Positions 10,937 to 21,509 of a stretch of 64,000 nucleotides of DNA are shown piece by piece. Below the pieces are notes generated by a model that did not search any database, was not told where the DNA came from, and was given only the letters and a program-made list of their open reading frames with translations. Positions within the stretch are counted from its first letter, which is position 1, and each line of letters opens with the position of its first letter. The stretch is from Heligmosomoides polygyrus polygyrus (taxonomy: Eukaryota > Nematoda > Chromadorea > Rhabditida > Heligmosomidae), in NCBI GenBank assembly GCA_947396885.1, contig OX377202.1, positions 60,352,034-60,416,033 on the forward strand, written 5' to 3'. A program made the translations under genes and the position numbers.

Positions 10937-11312
10937 GCTAACAGTTCCCTCACGGAATGGGCAGGATAACATGCGTAGGGCTCCTCAGAGGAGTACAACG
11001 AGGGGACGAGGCACATTGAGAGTCTTGTGTTAGGTGGACGACCATCCGCATGGAGGAACTATCTGAAGCGTCTCATCTCATCGTGTATTTATTTTGCCTG
11101 CAGGCTTCGCGTGTTCGGATATATCTTGTCGCCATTTCCCCATTTGCTATAGGCAGGATCTGCGATTTGGCCATAGTTAACTGTGAGGCCAAAAACTGTA
11201 ATAGAGCTGCCATAGCAGGGGTGCCAGTAGGAAACGCCCTTCGAAGTTTACTGTGAAACCCTTCAACGAATCACAGGTTATTCTGCCCATTCCGTGAGGG
11301 AACAGTTAGCTG
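10937..11312. mobile_element. TIR element of about 375 bp
   Basis: About 34 bp at 10937-10971 containing AGTTCCCTCACGGAATGGGC recurs inverted at 11279-11312. No coding capacity. Confidence 0.65.
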
Positions 11313-11635
11313 TTACCATTGCCATCCGCTCTAGGGCTGTGAAAGCATCGCCTGCAACCATAAATATCGTTCCCTAAACAATATTTGTTCTCATGTGTCA
11401 CTTGACCGAAGCGTGGCTGTGCCACATCAGCTACTAAGCCTTGGATAACGCTGATTGGAGTTCCCGTATAGGGTTGTGCCCAAAATTCGTTGCACCTCTC
11501 GATCACCCTCGGCACATAATAGAATGAGGGGCGCTTCTTGGCTCATAGAAGTGGGGCGAACCGGATTTTCAGGATCCGTTATGAAGTGTCCACTTCTGAC
11601 TTTGCAGGAAGGTAGAGGCTGATTGTACACCTCGC
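11313..11635. other. No recognisable feature
   Basis: No gene or repeat family identified. Confidence 0.4.
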
Positions 11636-11639
11636 GCTC

Positions 11640-12120
11640 TCAATCCTTAAGCGATCGGCATCCACAGCACACAAAGTCCAGCCTTCGTCGGCCGTCGGCC
11701 AGCATTCGCTCCAACTGACTGATGATCGGTGTTATGAGCACGATGTCGTCTGCGAAGCGAATGGTGAGATCTTGGTCGTGAATCCACTGTACAGCTCTCG
11801 AAGGACTCTGATGTACAGAGTAGGAACGCCCTGAGCGAGCACGGCATAGACGACTGCTTCAGTTTCGACAGAGTCGAACTCCTTCTTCAGGTCGATGAAG
11901 GTAAGCCATAGCGGCAGCTTGAACTCTCGCGACACTTCAATCAGCTTCGTGTATGTGGTCGATCATGCTGAATCCTCTCCGAAATCCTGCTTGCTCGCAT
12001 GGCTGTCCTTCGTCCAGCGTTCTGCTAATCCTATTCAGGATCACTCGAGTGAACAGCTTGTAGACTACGGACAGCAGGCAGAATGGGTCTCTCCTGCATT
12101 CCGGCACTTTTGCACCACAT
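11640..12120 (-). pseudogene. RTE retrotransposon, internal RT fragment with 154-bp deletion
   Basis: On the - strand the frames read [18 protein letters not shown], the [10 protein letters not shown] box and LTFIDLKKEFDSVE (RT motif A), then jump straight from TTKISPF to the out-of-frame remains of the FADD box. The join CCATTCGCTTCGCAGACG near 11750-11775 equals that in the RTE copy at 41.6-44.6 kb; relative to the copy at 38.2-41.3 kb, 154 bp are missing. Further frame breaks lie near 11940. It is truncated on both sides. Confidence 0.85.
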
Positions 12121-12240
12121 CCTGGAGTCTCTTCTCCTGCCTGGTTTTCAGCTGCGACTGCCCTTGAGCGACGAAAGCAGCTTCCACACGAGGAACTTGG
12201 ATCGCACACACCCTTCCCTTGCCAAGGCGCGTGTCCGTGA
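12080..12240 (-). repeat. Diverged single unit of the 113-bp family
   Basis: Contains the GAGCGACGAAAGCAGCTTCC and CTGGAGTCTCTTCTCC words of the 113-bp unit next to the RTE fragment; one or slightly more than one diverged copy. Confidence 0.55.
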
Positions 12241-12249
12241 TTGCACTCA

Positions 12250-12605
12250 CGACTATACTTATGCTCGAATGACCTATTCGAATAGGTATTCGAATGATTT
12301 TCATTCGAATTTGAATATTCGAATTCGAATATTCGGAAAATCGCGTTTTTCGAATGTATTCGAATTCGAATGTTCAAAAAATTGCGTTTTTCGAATGTAT
12401 TCGAATTCGAGTATTCAAAAAATCGCGTTTTTCGAATGTATTCGAATTCGAATATTCAGGAAAATCGCGTTTTTCGAACATATTCGGTTTCGAATGCTCA
12501 AAAATTTTCGGTATTCGAAACTGTTCGAATATTCAAAATTTCTCGGGAAGCCAAAATTATTCGACTACTCGAAAAGTGTCATTCGAATGCCCAACGAGAA
12601 TTTGT
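12250..12605. repeat. 41-bp TTCGAA satellite array 2
   Basis: The word TCGCGTTTTTCGAATGTATT recurs at 12341, 12382 (one mismatch) and 12423, then 12465: 41-42 bp period. Units contain ATTCGAATTCGAATATTC. The flanks are degenerate copies. Frames through the array read as [20 protein letters not shown] peptides in all phases, a by-product of the repeat. Confidence 0.9.
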
Positions 12606-13239
12606 GTAGCGGCGTATTCTAAACAGGCTTGTTAGACTTTTCGAGTAATTTGGGTCTTCAAAACGGTTCTTTCTGTGAATCAAATCTACGATAGCGCCTC
12701 GTCGATTCTGGCTATCGCCTGTGCAAAGCTGTGGAGGAAGAGTAGGAATTATTAACTGCAATTAAAACTTGGAAATTATGATTCTTACGGTGTTTCAAAC
12801 GGACGCTACTTGTCCTTCACGCTGCAGTTAGGAGTCTGAGACCATTGGCCACCAAATGTCTGCAGCATGAGAGTAAGGGTGAACAGGGATGCACTGCAGT
12901 CTAGTGCCACGTCTGATGTATTCTCGTGCAGAGCAGTGCCTTATGAAGTCAGCCTTGTGATTTTCCTCTAGCTGCTCGTTATGCTCTTCTGCTCCTCCAT
13001 GGTCGCTGAATGCTATTCTGCTTTTCGTTTCTACAACTACGGTTCCGCAAAAGCTATATGATTAGATTGTATGGAAACTCCCCAGGGTGCTTACGGTCGG
13101 TATGGGTAACGAACGCTTCAGAAGGGATTTTTCTCAGCGTTTTGAGCGCTTCACTTTGAACTACGATAACTTTCTCAAAGCTTATCGGATTTAGTCGAGA
13201 AAAACACTGTTCGAATCAACAGACATTGCCAACGGGTGG
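12606..13239. other. No recognisable feature
   Basis: No gene recognised. The stretch separates satellite array 2 from the mariner remnant. Confidence 0.4.
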
Positions 13240-13985
13240 CCAGTGAACTTATTTCGTTTGCGAAAAAGTGAGGCGGTCGAGATTCGACAGAATCCACGGA
13301 AGCTGTTTTGGCTTGGTCCTGACTGTGGAATGTTTCACCAGCGAGAAAGTTCTGAAAGTTGTTGAAAAGGTGGTGGTCGTTTGGTGAGAGGTCTGGGAAA
13401 TATGACAGGTGAGGCAGAACTTCAAAATTCGTTCAATTTTCAAAGTGATTTGTGAAAAGTGTGGGCGGGCGTTATCGTGCAAAACAGTCGGGCCTCTTCC
13501 GTTGACCAATAATAGCTGAAGTTGGCGCAATTTCCGGTGCATTTCGTCGATTTCTTTACAGTAGGACTCTGCGATCGTTTGGCTTCGTGCCAAAAAGTTG
13601 TAATGGATTACACTAGGCGCCGACCACCACACAGTGATCATTACCTTTTTTGGTGGAGGCCCGCCTTTGGAAAATGCCAAGGGGTTTCGTCCATCCACTG
13701 TCTGGAACGTTCGCTTTTATCAAACAAGATTTCTATCTCATCACAAGTGATGATTTGATCCGAAAACGGGTCAGTTTGTTGCGTAAAAGTAGAGAAGAAC
13801 AAATCCCGAAACGTGACAATTCTTCCGCTCCCTCAACTCGTAGAGCACCCCCTCTTCGAGCTTTTTCAACTTCCCAAGGCGTTTCAATGCTTTCGCAACC
13901 GCAGTTCCCCTGACATCTAGCTCTTCCGCGATCCCGCGAACTGTTTGAGATTTTTCCTGTCTATCATGTCTATCAGCCAGCCTGA
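13240..13985 (-). pseudogene. Mariner-type transposase, decayed
   Basis: Read on the - strand, a helix-turn-helix part is visible first (VRGIAEELDVRGTAVAKALK, about 13880-13950), then a broken middle with stops near 13730-13790, then PPKKVMITVWWS and LHDNARPHFSQ (second catalytic Asp in HDNARPH, about 13460). The final catalytic Asp region (usually SPD...D) is frameshifted. This order matches mariner/SETMAR-type transposases. Terminal inverted repeats were not found. It sits between two arrays of the same 41-bp satellite. Confidence 0.8.
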
Positions 13986-14240
13986 TTTTTCATTCGAATT
14001 CGAATATTCGAATTCGAATAATCGAAAAATTGCATCTTTCGAATGTATTCGAATTCGAATGTTCAAAAAATCGCGTTTTTCGAATGTATTCGAATTCGAA
14101 TATTCAAAAAATCGCGTTTTTCGAATGTATTCGAATTCGAATATTCAGAAAAACAACGTTTTTCGAATATATTCGACTTCGAATGCTCGAAAAATTTCGG
14201 TATTCGAAGCCATTCGAATATTCGAAATTTTGGCGAGAGC
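13985..14240. repeat. 41-bp TTCGAA satellite array 3
   Basis: Same unit as the array at 12.25 kb: TCGCGTTTTTCGAATGTATT at 14071 and 14112 (41-bp step), with a diverged unit before and after. It may have been one array with 12250-12605 before the mariner segment arrived. Confidence 0.9.
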
Positions 14241-16779
14241 ATAAGTATACTCACGACACCTAATTTGACGGTGCCAATTTGATGCGTCCGCCCGAAAAAG
14301 TCTTGTGTCGTGCACTCCTGTACAGAAAGGTGTTCTGCTGGCCTTCCACTGAGATGTTATATGATATGTAGATCTGAGGAGAAATAATAATAATAATGGA
14401 GAGGGTAATGCTCGGTCTTTATTATATGGTGTCTTCGCTTTCAAGGAAGCAGCTTCACCCAAGATCTGCTATGCTGACAGCCCTTTAGTCGCAATCTCGT
14501 GTTGTTCTGTGAAATATCAAGCCAATACACAACATTTTTAGTCGGCTAAGTAGTAACTAGGTGCTGTTAAGAGCATTGGTAAGTTGGCCTGAAAACTTTC
14601 AGCTGCACGGAAACTAGGACACTTACAAGGAAAGGTATTCTCGATGAACAAGACGATTAGGAAAATAGATTCTGGCGCAGCCAGTTTTACTCAAGGAACC
14701 TCTGCACAGCTTTAGAGTATGTTGCGAGAGTGTATCTACAAACTCAAGCAATTGTATTGAAACATACAAACAGTGATTACTGAGCCTTCATCGTGTTCGG
14801 TACTCTAAAAGGCCAGTTTCTTACTAGTGGGACCGTTCTCTAATTGAGGCGTTAGCGGTGAAACAGAGCTGATGAGTAATGTAGTATAGTTCAAGTGTCG
14901 AAATTCCTAGGATCTATCAGTCAAGATTTACAACATGCTGATTGCAGTACACTGGAGTTTAATAAAAAATTTTATAAACGCTTGCAAATTAAAACGCTGG
15001 TCCACGACTACATTTCTGGTCATACAAAAGCATTTGCTACTGGAAATATGGATCTTTAGGTAAAATAATTAGGTCGTTTGATAATTTCAAAATTTTCTGT
15101 TTTCTGATTTTCTGGCGTTTTTGACTTTTCTGTTTTCCGATTTCTGTTTTCTGACGAAGGCGATTTTCTGTTTTCTGTTTTCTGGGAAAATTTTCAAAAT
15201 TTCCGCCCATCCCTGGTCGTTTCTCCATCGTGGGAAAGCAGTCGCATGAATTGCACGTGCGGCTAGAGATGTAGGGTCGGAGTAGGCGCCCGTACTCTTC
15301 CGTCTGGAATCTGCCTCGCCGCGATGACAGCATGCTCGGGGCCAAGCTGCCCGTAATCCTTCGAAATCAAGGCCACACTTTCTCACAGCTTTGAAGTTGG
15401 GGTGCTCGTCAGTGCCTGTTTCTAGAATGGTGCTCAGTTATCAATATTTTACTTTTGCCACCTATTTCTCACTTTTTTGCTTCATTTCTGGGTTCTCAGT
15501 CTTGGATCTTGAGCCCGTCAGTTACTCGCATCCGATTGTTTGCAGTTTATCTTATCTTTGTTCCTAACTATGTTGTCGCTTATGTCCGAGTTGCTGTATG
15601 CTCACGCAGGCGTAAGTATGCGTCCATCAAATAAATAAATTTTAGTGGGAGGGACTACACGCTGAATGTTTGGAAGCGGCAGCGAAATTGAAAGTAAACT
15701 ATTTTGCAAATTTCACTATTGAAGTAACCCACGAGAGAACCTTTGCTCGCCATTAAACGTTCGCTAAAAATTACAAACGAATTTTCAGCGCCGAACTCGA
15801 GCAGTGCAGACTAGCCTTTTCTATTTTTCTACCGCTTGCAGTCGGTCGTTGCGGGAAGCCTTCCTGAACCGTAAGTCTACCAACTAAAAGCGTGTTTCCA
15901 CCTGTGAATAGCGATGAATGCAGGAAACAGTAAATATTTTGGTAGCAACGGTCCTCACGCTATGAAGCTGACAATTCACCTAACACATTATTGGATGGGT
16001 CATATTAGAAAATTTGATTTGAAAACTAACCAGGAAAGGGTCTCAAGCGTATGTTTGAACGGCGGAAATGCGAGAATCTCTGCCTTTCATAGAGTTGAAA
16101 AGTCCTTGAACCTAAGGAGCTGGGGGCCATCCAAATTCCGCACCGTCAGCGTGTGCTAACGGCTGTGTGCCACGTGTGTTGATTCAAGGAAGGAACGAAA
16201 GGATCGGCTGCAAGCGGGTCGGTGGCGGAGGAGTGAGTTTGGTTGCTTCTTAAATGCAAGGCCAGTTCAATTCTTGCAGTGCTATCCATTTCCACCGTTC
16301 AGACATAAGGAGAACTAAAAGAACCGATACAAACTTGGTCGGGGAGGGGACCCCATCTGTTGTTCTCATAAAAATCATGGTAGAAATGAAAGACATGCAA
16401 CATAAGCTACAACCCTACTAACGTTATGCCCTATAGTTCTGGTATTTGCTCGAATGAACCCAGCCTAAAATCATGTCCTAACCTAACCCCCACAGAACAA
16501 GTCGAGTTGTGGAAATGATAGGCATTGTTTGACTAGAACCCCACAGAAGAAGTTCAATTGTGGAAACATCAGGGTGTTTCATATGTTCTTGCGATTTTGT
16601 AACATGATTTGGCTTTCCTAGTTGGGACGTGATATCGATTTCGCAATAGTCAATGGGAATGGTCAAAGGTCAGCTCATGCCAATGCAACTTATTAGCAAT
16701 TTACCAGCCGCTCATCTCAAGAGATATGGAATCTTCAAACTCTACCTCCGTCACTGTCTTCTTTCCGGGTTCTAGCTTG
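14241..16779. other. No gene recognised; simple repeats
   Basis: Contains an ATA trinucleotide run near 14386-14397, a TTTTCTG-type low-complexity tract at 15085-15200, and two imperfect copies of an ACCCCACAGAA...GTTGTGGAAA word at 16485-16570. No long frame matches a known domain. Confidence 0.5.
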
Positions 16780-16990
16780 GACACACGTCAACCGAGGCTC
16801 ATCATACGCGCTGTTGTATGGAACGCGACGAAAGGCAGTGCGGCAAGCGAGTCGGTGGCTTAACAGGTTGCGGAGCTGATTCAGAGGTGGTAGGCTAGAT
16901 GTTCGACTCCTATGCTCTGCACTAATTTTGCATTTTTTCATAACCGCTGCTTCCTTCACCATTTTGCTTCCTACGCATCTCCTACACAAT
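16780..16990 (+). mobile_element. tRNA-derived SINE, copy 1
   Basis: TGGCTTAACAGG (A-box-like, about 16856) and ATGTTCGACTCC (B-box-like, about 16897) have tRNA-like spacing, followed by GCACTAATTTTGCATTTTTT. The same unit lies inverted at 19620-19870, with shared sequence on both sides of the boxes. Confidence 0.6.
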
Positions 16991-17593
16991 TATTTCACTC
17001 CAAATTGTCAAAAGGGTCATATTCATGATCAGCACCCCAAATAACCCCTCTGGGAGAATTTGGGTGAAATTTTTTTTCGACCTTTTCTCGGCTCTTGGTA
17101 TCGTGAAAGTACAATAGTGCCTTGATGGCGATTTAAATCAGCTTACTTCCTACACATCTCCCACACATTTATTTCACTCTAAATTGTCAGATAAGGGTTT
17201 ACTTTGAGCTGTGCTTCACTCACTTCTCTCACTTTCTGTATTATACAACGTTTTTTCAGCCCTAGTCATCCGTACCTGCTGTAACCCGTACCTGCTGTGA
17301 AGTCATTGTTTAACATTCGCTGAAAAACACAAAACGTATAATACAGAAAGTGAGAGAAGTGAGTGAAGCACAGCTCAAAGTAAACCCTTATCTGACAATT
17401 TGGAGTGAAATAAATGTGTGGGAGATGTGTAGGAAGTAAGCTGATTTAAATCGCCATCAAGGCACTATTGTACTTTCACGACACCAGAAGCCGAGAAAAG
17501 GTGGAAAAAAATTTCACCCAAATTCTCCCAGAGGGGTTATTTGGGGTGCTGATCACGAATCTGACCCTTTTGACAATTTAGAGTGAAATAAAT
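16988..17593. mobile_element. Large foldback element, ~260-bp arms
   Basis: Left arm 16988-17248 and right arm 17334-17593 are near-perfect inverted copies (shared words CTTACTTCCTACACATCTCC and AGTACAATAGTGCC), joined by an ~85-bp loop that carries a short direct repeat CCGTACCTGCTGT at 17270 and 17286. No coding capacity. Confidence 0.85.
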
Positions 17594-17598
17594 GGAGT

Positions 17599-17737
17599 GC
17601 GCACGAATGCGCACGATTTTGGGGGCGGTGTCCTCGGCGCCAGATTCTCGCGCGGACGAGCAGTCGCAATCGCGGCAGCTGTTCACGTGATTCCAGCGTG
17701 CTTGCTGATTGAGTCAAGAGGATCGAGGCCTGACTAC
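17599..17737. mobile_element. Split TIR element, left part
   Basis: Matches the left third of the element at 5625-6046 (CGCACGATTTTGGGGGCGG, GTGATTCCAGCG, GAGGATCGAGGC). The match stops at about 17737 and resumes at about 19278. Confidence 0.75.
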
Positions 17738-18109
17738 GCGTAAGACAGGTGGTTCCTAAGGTAGAAGTAGGTACGCTAGGGTTTTCGGGAAGGCTGACTA
17801 CGATTCCAATGTCGTTTTCATCACAGCTTTCGTAGCTTGATGACTTTATGTGATTGTCGGACAGTTTTAAGATAATGCTAGTAGGTTTTCGTTTCGAATA
17901 TGTTTGTATTTATAGAGGCACGCCTAATTTCCTTGTCTGCGATTGCCAGCCGGAGTGAACACAGCTGGGAATGCTTCTGAGCGTTACAAAGTGCAGTCAC
18001 TGCCTAATTTCACACGAAAGCATTTGGCTGGAATAGGACCTGGAGCTTACTAACACGTAAAGGTTTGAATGAAAGTTTTGTGAAACAATAGAATCTGGTG
18101 TAAATCTAT

Positions 18110-19100
18110 GCTTTAAGTTTCTTAAAATAATTATTATATTATTGTTATTTTTTAATCAAAATTATTATTTTCATAACTTTTCAATAACATAGAATACAAT
18201 GTCACAACAATCTTGGGCAAAGGACAACAACACCATCCAAAATATCGACATCTAACAACAACATAAACATGTTTTGTTTCGCCTCTACCTTCATACAAAA
18301 CATGTTTATAATTAGTTACCCCGAGGCTCATCAGTGGAGAAGGTAACTAATTAATTTAGTTGTTAGTACAATATTAGGTGGCATATTATTTATACAAGCC
18401 TAACGAAGCCTTAGTGTAATTAGAGGTTTGAAAGAAGACAGAGACATGTTAGCCTCATTCTCAGAAAGTAGGGTGTTGAGCTCCCTGATGCTCCTATGAA
18501 TGAGGAAACTTGACCTCACTCTCGATCTTGGGGTTTGCAGATAGAGTCTGAGATGCCCTCCTGTCAAAGGGGCACCAAAATCCCGACTGGGTCAATGGAA
18601 AGCCTTCCTGTCAGAACTGTGAGCAACATGATTAAATCTGCTCTTCTTCTTTTTTTCCTAGTCTAAAGGCTAGACAAACCAAGCAGCCCCGTCGGACCCA
18701 CTCGGAATCATTACTATATATTGTCATAACTCAGACCACGGCATTTCAGAAAAAGCTGACGGATGAAGTTGTTCTGAACACTTTCAAGGAGTTTTATATC
18801 CTTCTTCTGACGGGGACTGAAGACTGAAAGACCACATTCTACAATGAGCCTTACGTAAGATTTGTTGGCTCTCACGATAGAAGGCTGGCCTTTGGTTTTC
18901 AATACCTTAAACAAATTGTAAATTCGGTAGTTAGCCTTCTTTACAAATGCTTTATAATGCTGTTCAAAGCTTAGGTTTCAGGAAAAATGGAACCCTAAAT
19001 CTCGTGGACTAGAAAGTAGTTCTAAAGCTGATCGATTGAGCGTGTAGGTTGGAAGGTGACTTCTAGATTTTGACTGTACCACAAGGCAAAGCAATTTTTC
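18110..19100 (-). pseudogene. CR1/Jockey-like LINE, 5'-truncated 3' part
   Basis: The - strand frame 18714-18914 reads ANKSYVRLIVECGLSVFSP and LLESVQNNFIRQLF, the C-terminal region common to CR1- and Jockey-type RT proteins. Downstream on the same strand, 18240-18400 (GTTTATAATTAGTTACCCCG on the + strand) matches, inverted, the LINE tail at 36590-36835. No catalytic motifs remain. It lies inside the segment that splits the TIR element. Confidence 0.7.
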
Positions 19101-19277
19101 AGCAGAAAGAGGTAGTTCCCAGGTGTTCGCCCATTTTTCTACAATTTTATAACAATTTCAATGCATCAGATTTAGCTTTATTGAAAAGCATGTCCACAAG
19201 CACCAAAATGCTGGCGTATTTCTTTAAAACACAAGGAAAACCTGACGTTCAATCTTCTTTGTTTGTTTTGGGTGAAG

Positions 19278-19615
19278 TTTAAGGATCATAATCGAATATG
19301 GTATTGCTTTAGTAACAGGTTTTTCAGGAAACGGTTGAGTTCCTCAGTTTTTCAGTTAATTTGCTATCATTCATTCGCCGTCTCGAGAGAGCACACATCT
19401 GAAAGAGGGGGGTGTGATTTGAGTGGCATGGTAGTGTACCCTGGCGGTGAAAGAGTGTGTCAGACGGCGAGCTACGTGCGGAGAGCGTGGTGCGGGGAGG
19501 GCGCGAGACAACGAGACGAAAAAGCGCGAAGCGGCAACGGCTAGCAGCTCGTCCGAAATGGCGGCCGCGGCCGTTGTTCCCGCCCCCAAAATCGTGCGCA
19601 TTTGCCTCCACCTAA
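19278..19615. mobile_element. Split TIR element, right part
   Basis: Matches the right two-thirds of the element at 5625-6046: TTTTTCAGG..AACGG, CATTCATTCGCCGT, GTGTCAGACGGCGAG and the right terminal GCCCCCAAAATCGTGCGCA. Confidence 0.75.
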
Positions 19616-19619
19616 ATAA

Positions 19620-19870
19620 ATGTGTAGGAGATGTGCAGGAAGCAGGGGCAGCGGTTATGAAAAAATGCAGAATTAGTGCATAGCATGGGAGTCGAACATC
19701 TGGTCTAGCACCTCTGAAGCAGCCCTGCAACCTGCTGAGCCACCGACTCACTTGCCGCAGTGCCCTTCGCGGCGTCCCATACAACAGCGCGCGCACTATT
19801 CACGTGGACGCGTGCTGACGGTGGACTACTGTACCCCGCCTTCGAGGGCCCGTAGCTCTTTTGGTTCAAG
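19620..19870 (-). mobile_element. tRNA-derived SINE, copy 2
   Basis: On the - strand: TGGCTCAGCAGG (A box) and TGTTCGACTCCCA (B box), then GCACTAATTCTGCATTTTTT. Extended similarity to 16780-16990, including the CGCGCTGTTGTATGG word upstream of the tRNA-like part. Confidence 0.6.
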
Positions 19871-19960
19871 GAATCAGAAAAAAACGAAACATGTTTTTCT
19901 ACTATATGAGGGGTGAAGGTTCTCATAGTATTATCCATTTCTCCGTTCAGACCTACGTCT

Positions 19961-20119
19961 GAGGGCCTGTTCAAACTTCGCGACAAGAGCGACTTGTCGC
20001 CCGTGCAAAATATGCATATCGATTAAAACCGAAGGCGCGCCGCCGAAAAATGTTCGTACCCGAGCACCGGCGCTGCGCTCTTGTCGCTGCCGTCGCGAAG
20101 TATGAACAGGCCCTGAGAC
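19961..20119. mobile_element. MITE with AGGGCCTGTTCAAACTTCGC termini
   Basis: Left end AGGGCCTGTTCAAACTTCGC and right end complement of AGGGCCTGTTCATACTTCGC; the inverted similarity extends through the CGACAAGAGCG word. About 155 bp, no coding capacity. Confidence 0.8.
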
Positions 20120-20162
20120 CCTTCCCTGGTTAGATTTTCTGCTGTCGCTTCAAATTCGTTGT

Positions 20163-20312
20163 AAGGCCTATGTTATACTTCGACGACGCTGTTGTCGCCG
20201 ACGTCGGCGACTGTGTTGCGCGGGCTGCTACGCACTGTGTAGTACTCGCCCAACACTGCCGCCGACGTCGCCGTCAACAGCGTCGCCGAAGTATAACATA
20301 GGTCTAACGCGG
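20163..20312. mobile_element. MITE with AGGCCTATGTTATACTTCG termini
   Basis: Left AGGCCTATGTTATACTTCG and right complement ending CATAGGTCT, with CGACGTCGGCGAC-rich inner arms. Same terminal family as 32604-33609 and, with different inner ends (CCCGCGGGAG), as 31487-32607 and 50288-52474. Confidence 0.8.
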
Positions 20313-20484
20313 GATGCGAATTTGGCGCAGCTCCAGTAATCCTTAAGGAGCAGTATAACAAGAAGCTCTTTTCAAGCTTCAATCTTAACGTTTCTTCGGC
20401 GTAGGGATTTGCGCTCGTCTCCGTCACCGTCGTAATTTTCTTGTTGATCTTGTTATGCCGTCATTGACGTTTGTTTCAGGTGCT

Positions 20485-20550
20485 ATGGCCCTGAATGTGC
20501 TTGGAAGCGACGGCGCTCAGGAAATATCACACGTGGAAGACGACAAAAAT
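20485..20550 (+). CDS. Candidate first coding exon (weak)
   Basis: A good acceptor (TTTGTTTCAG ending at 20479) is followed five bases later by ATG and 22 codons (MALNVLGSDGAQEISHVEDD...) up to a plausible donor AAT|GTAGGC at 20551. This could be a trans-spliced first exon. Without splicing the frame ends five codons later. No homology recognised and no partner exon found downstream. Confidence 0.2.
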
Positions 20551-21466
20551 GTAGGCAGTTCGGATTAGTTATGGGATAGACTATGCAACGCATGTGCTTG
20601 CATCTTGAGGTTGCATATGTGGTTATTTTGGCTCTAGTGCCACGCTTTGCTAGTGTTCCTAAACATCCAGAGCTGACATTCTCGTCTTCTGTTTGTGTAA
20701 CAGTTCCAGGACCTATAGTGGGGGGTCGAGCGACCTGGACCCCCTCGTTCCCCTGGCCCGCCCATCGCCCAACTCCTGGGCTTGCTCGAGAGTCCAGTGG
20801 GTCCGGACGTTAGATACCCCTTAGATACCTCGACTGGGCGCGCCTCCCTCAATGCCCCGCCCACGCGGACGAGTTGTCATGGGCCGGCGCTGCAACGGGC
20901 CGTCAGCTGTTATATTGGACGCGATCGATGCGAACCCTTCACCTTCTTCATATTCCGTCTGTTTCCCCATCTACACGGTCTGCTGATAAGCACTTGCTAT
21001 TTCATGAAGGTTACCTTGTACTTCTGGCTACAAGTATCCTTCTTGATAAGCAAGATTGTGTAGTACCTTCGAGTAGATGCTTCGACAAAACTGTGATCCC
21101 CGAACCTGCCAGTAAGTTGATCTACTCCCATTGATGCGTGTTGACAATTATTTCCTATTGAGTGTTATAGCTCTGTTAGATTTTCTTGCTATTGACAGGG
21201 TTATCCCCATGTGCAACTAAACTGCCCACTTAAAAGTTGTGCTTGTTGCAACTTTACAAGGGTCCATCTTGCATTTTTTTTCTTCAGAACTGATGCCCTT
21301 ACCATAGACGCAGCCAACGTTGGCGTCCCTAACAGTTATAACCTATACCTATCCATGATTAATAGCGTATGGCGTAATAGCGTTGCAGCGTTTTACCTTC
21401 AAGCTTTTTGAAGAATTCACTGGATGTTGTGAAGGTGGAGGTGGGGAGACATCATGGATAGATCAC
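20551..21466. other. No recognisable gene
   Basis: A GC-rich patch at 20720-20880 shares GGGCGGGCC and CTCTCGAGCAAGC words with the complement of 23030-23075, so part of this is an old repeat. Confidence 0.35.
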
Positions 21467-21509
21467 AGAGAAATCACATAGCACAACATTTGTGCTATGT
21501 GATTTCTCT
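21467..21509. repeat. Perfect 20-bp hairpin with 3-nt loop
   Basis: AGAGAAATCACATAGCACAA at 21467-21486, loop CAT, then the exact complement at 21490-21509. Confidence 0.9.

Noticed and set aside
12083..12635. + strand frames with [20 protein letters not shown] peptides
   Set aside because: Satellite translation; equivalent frames exist in all phases.
15085..15386. - strand frame of about 100 codons, lysine-rich end
   Set aside because: The lysine-rich part is translation of the TTTTCTG low-complexity tract; no family seen in the rest.
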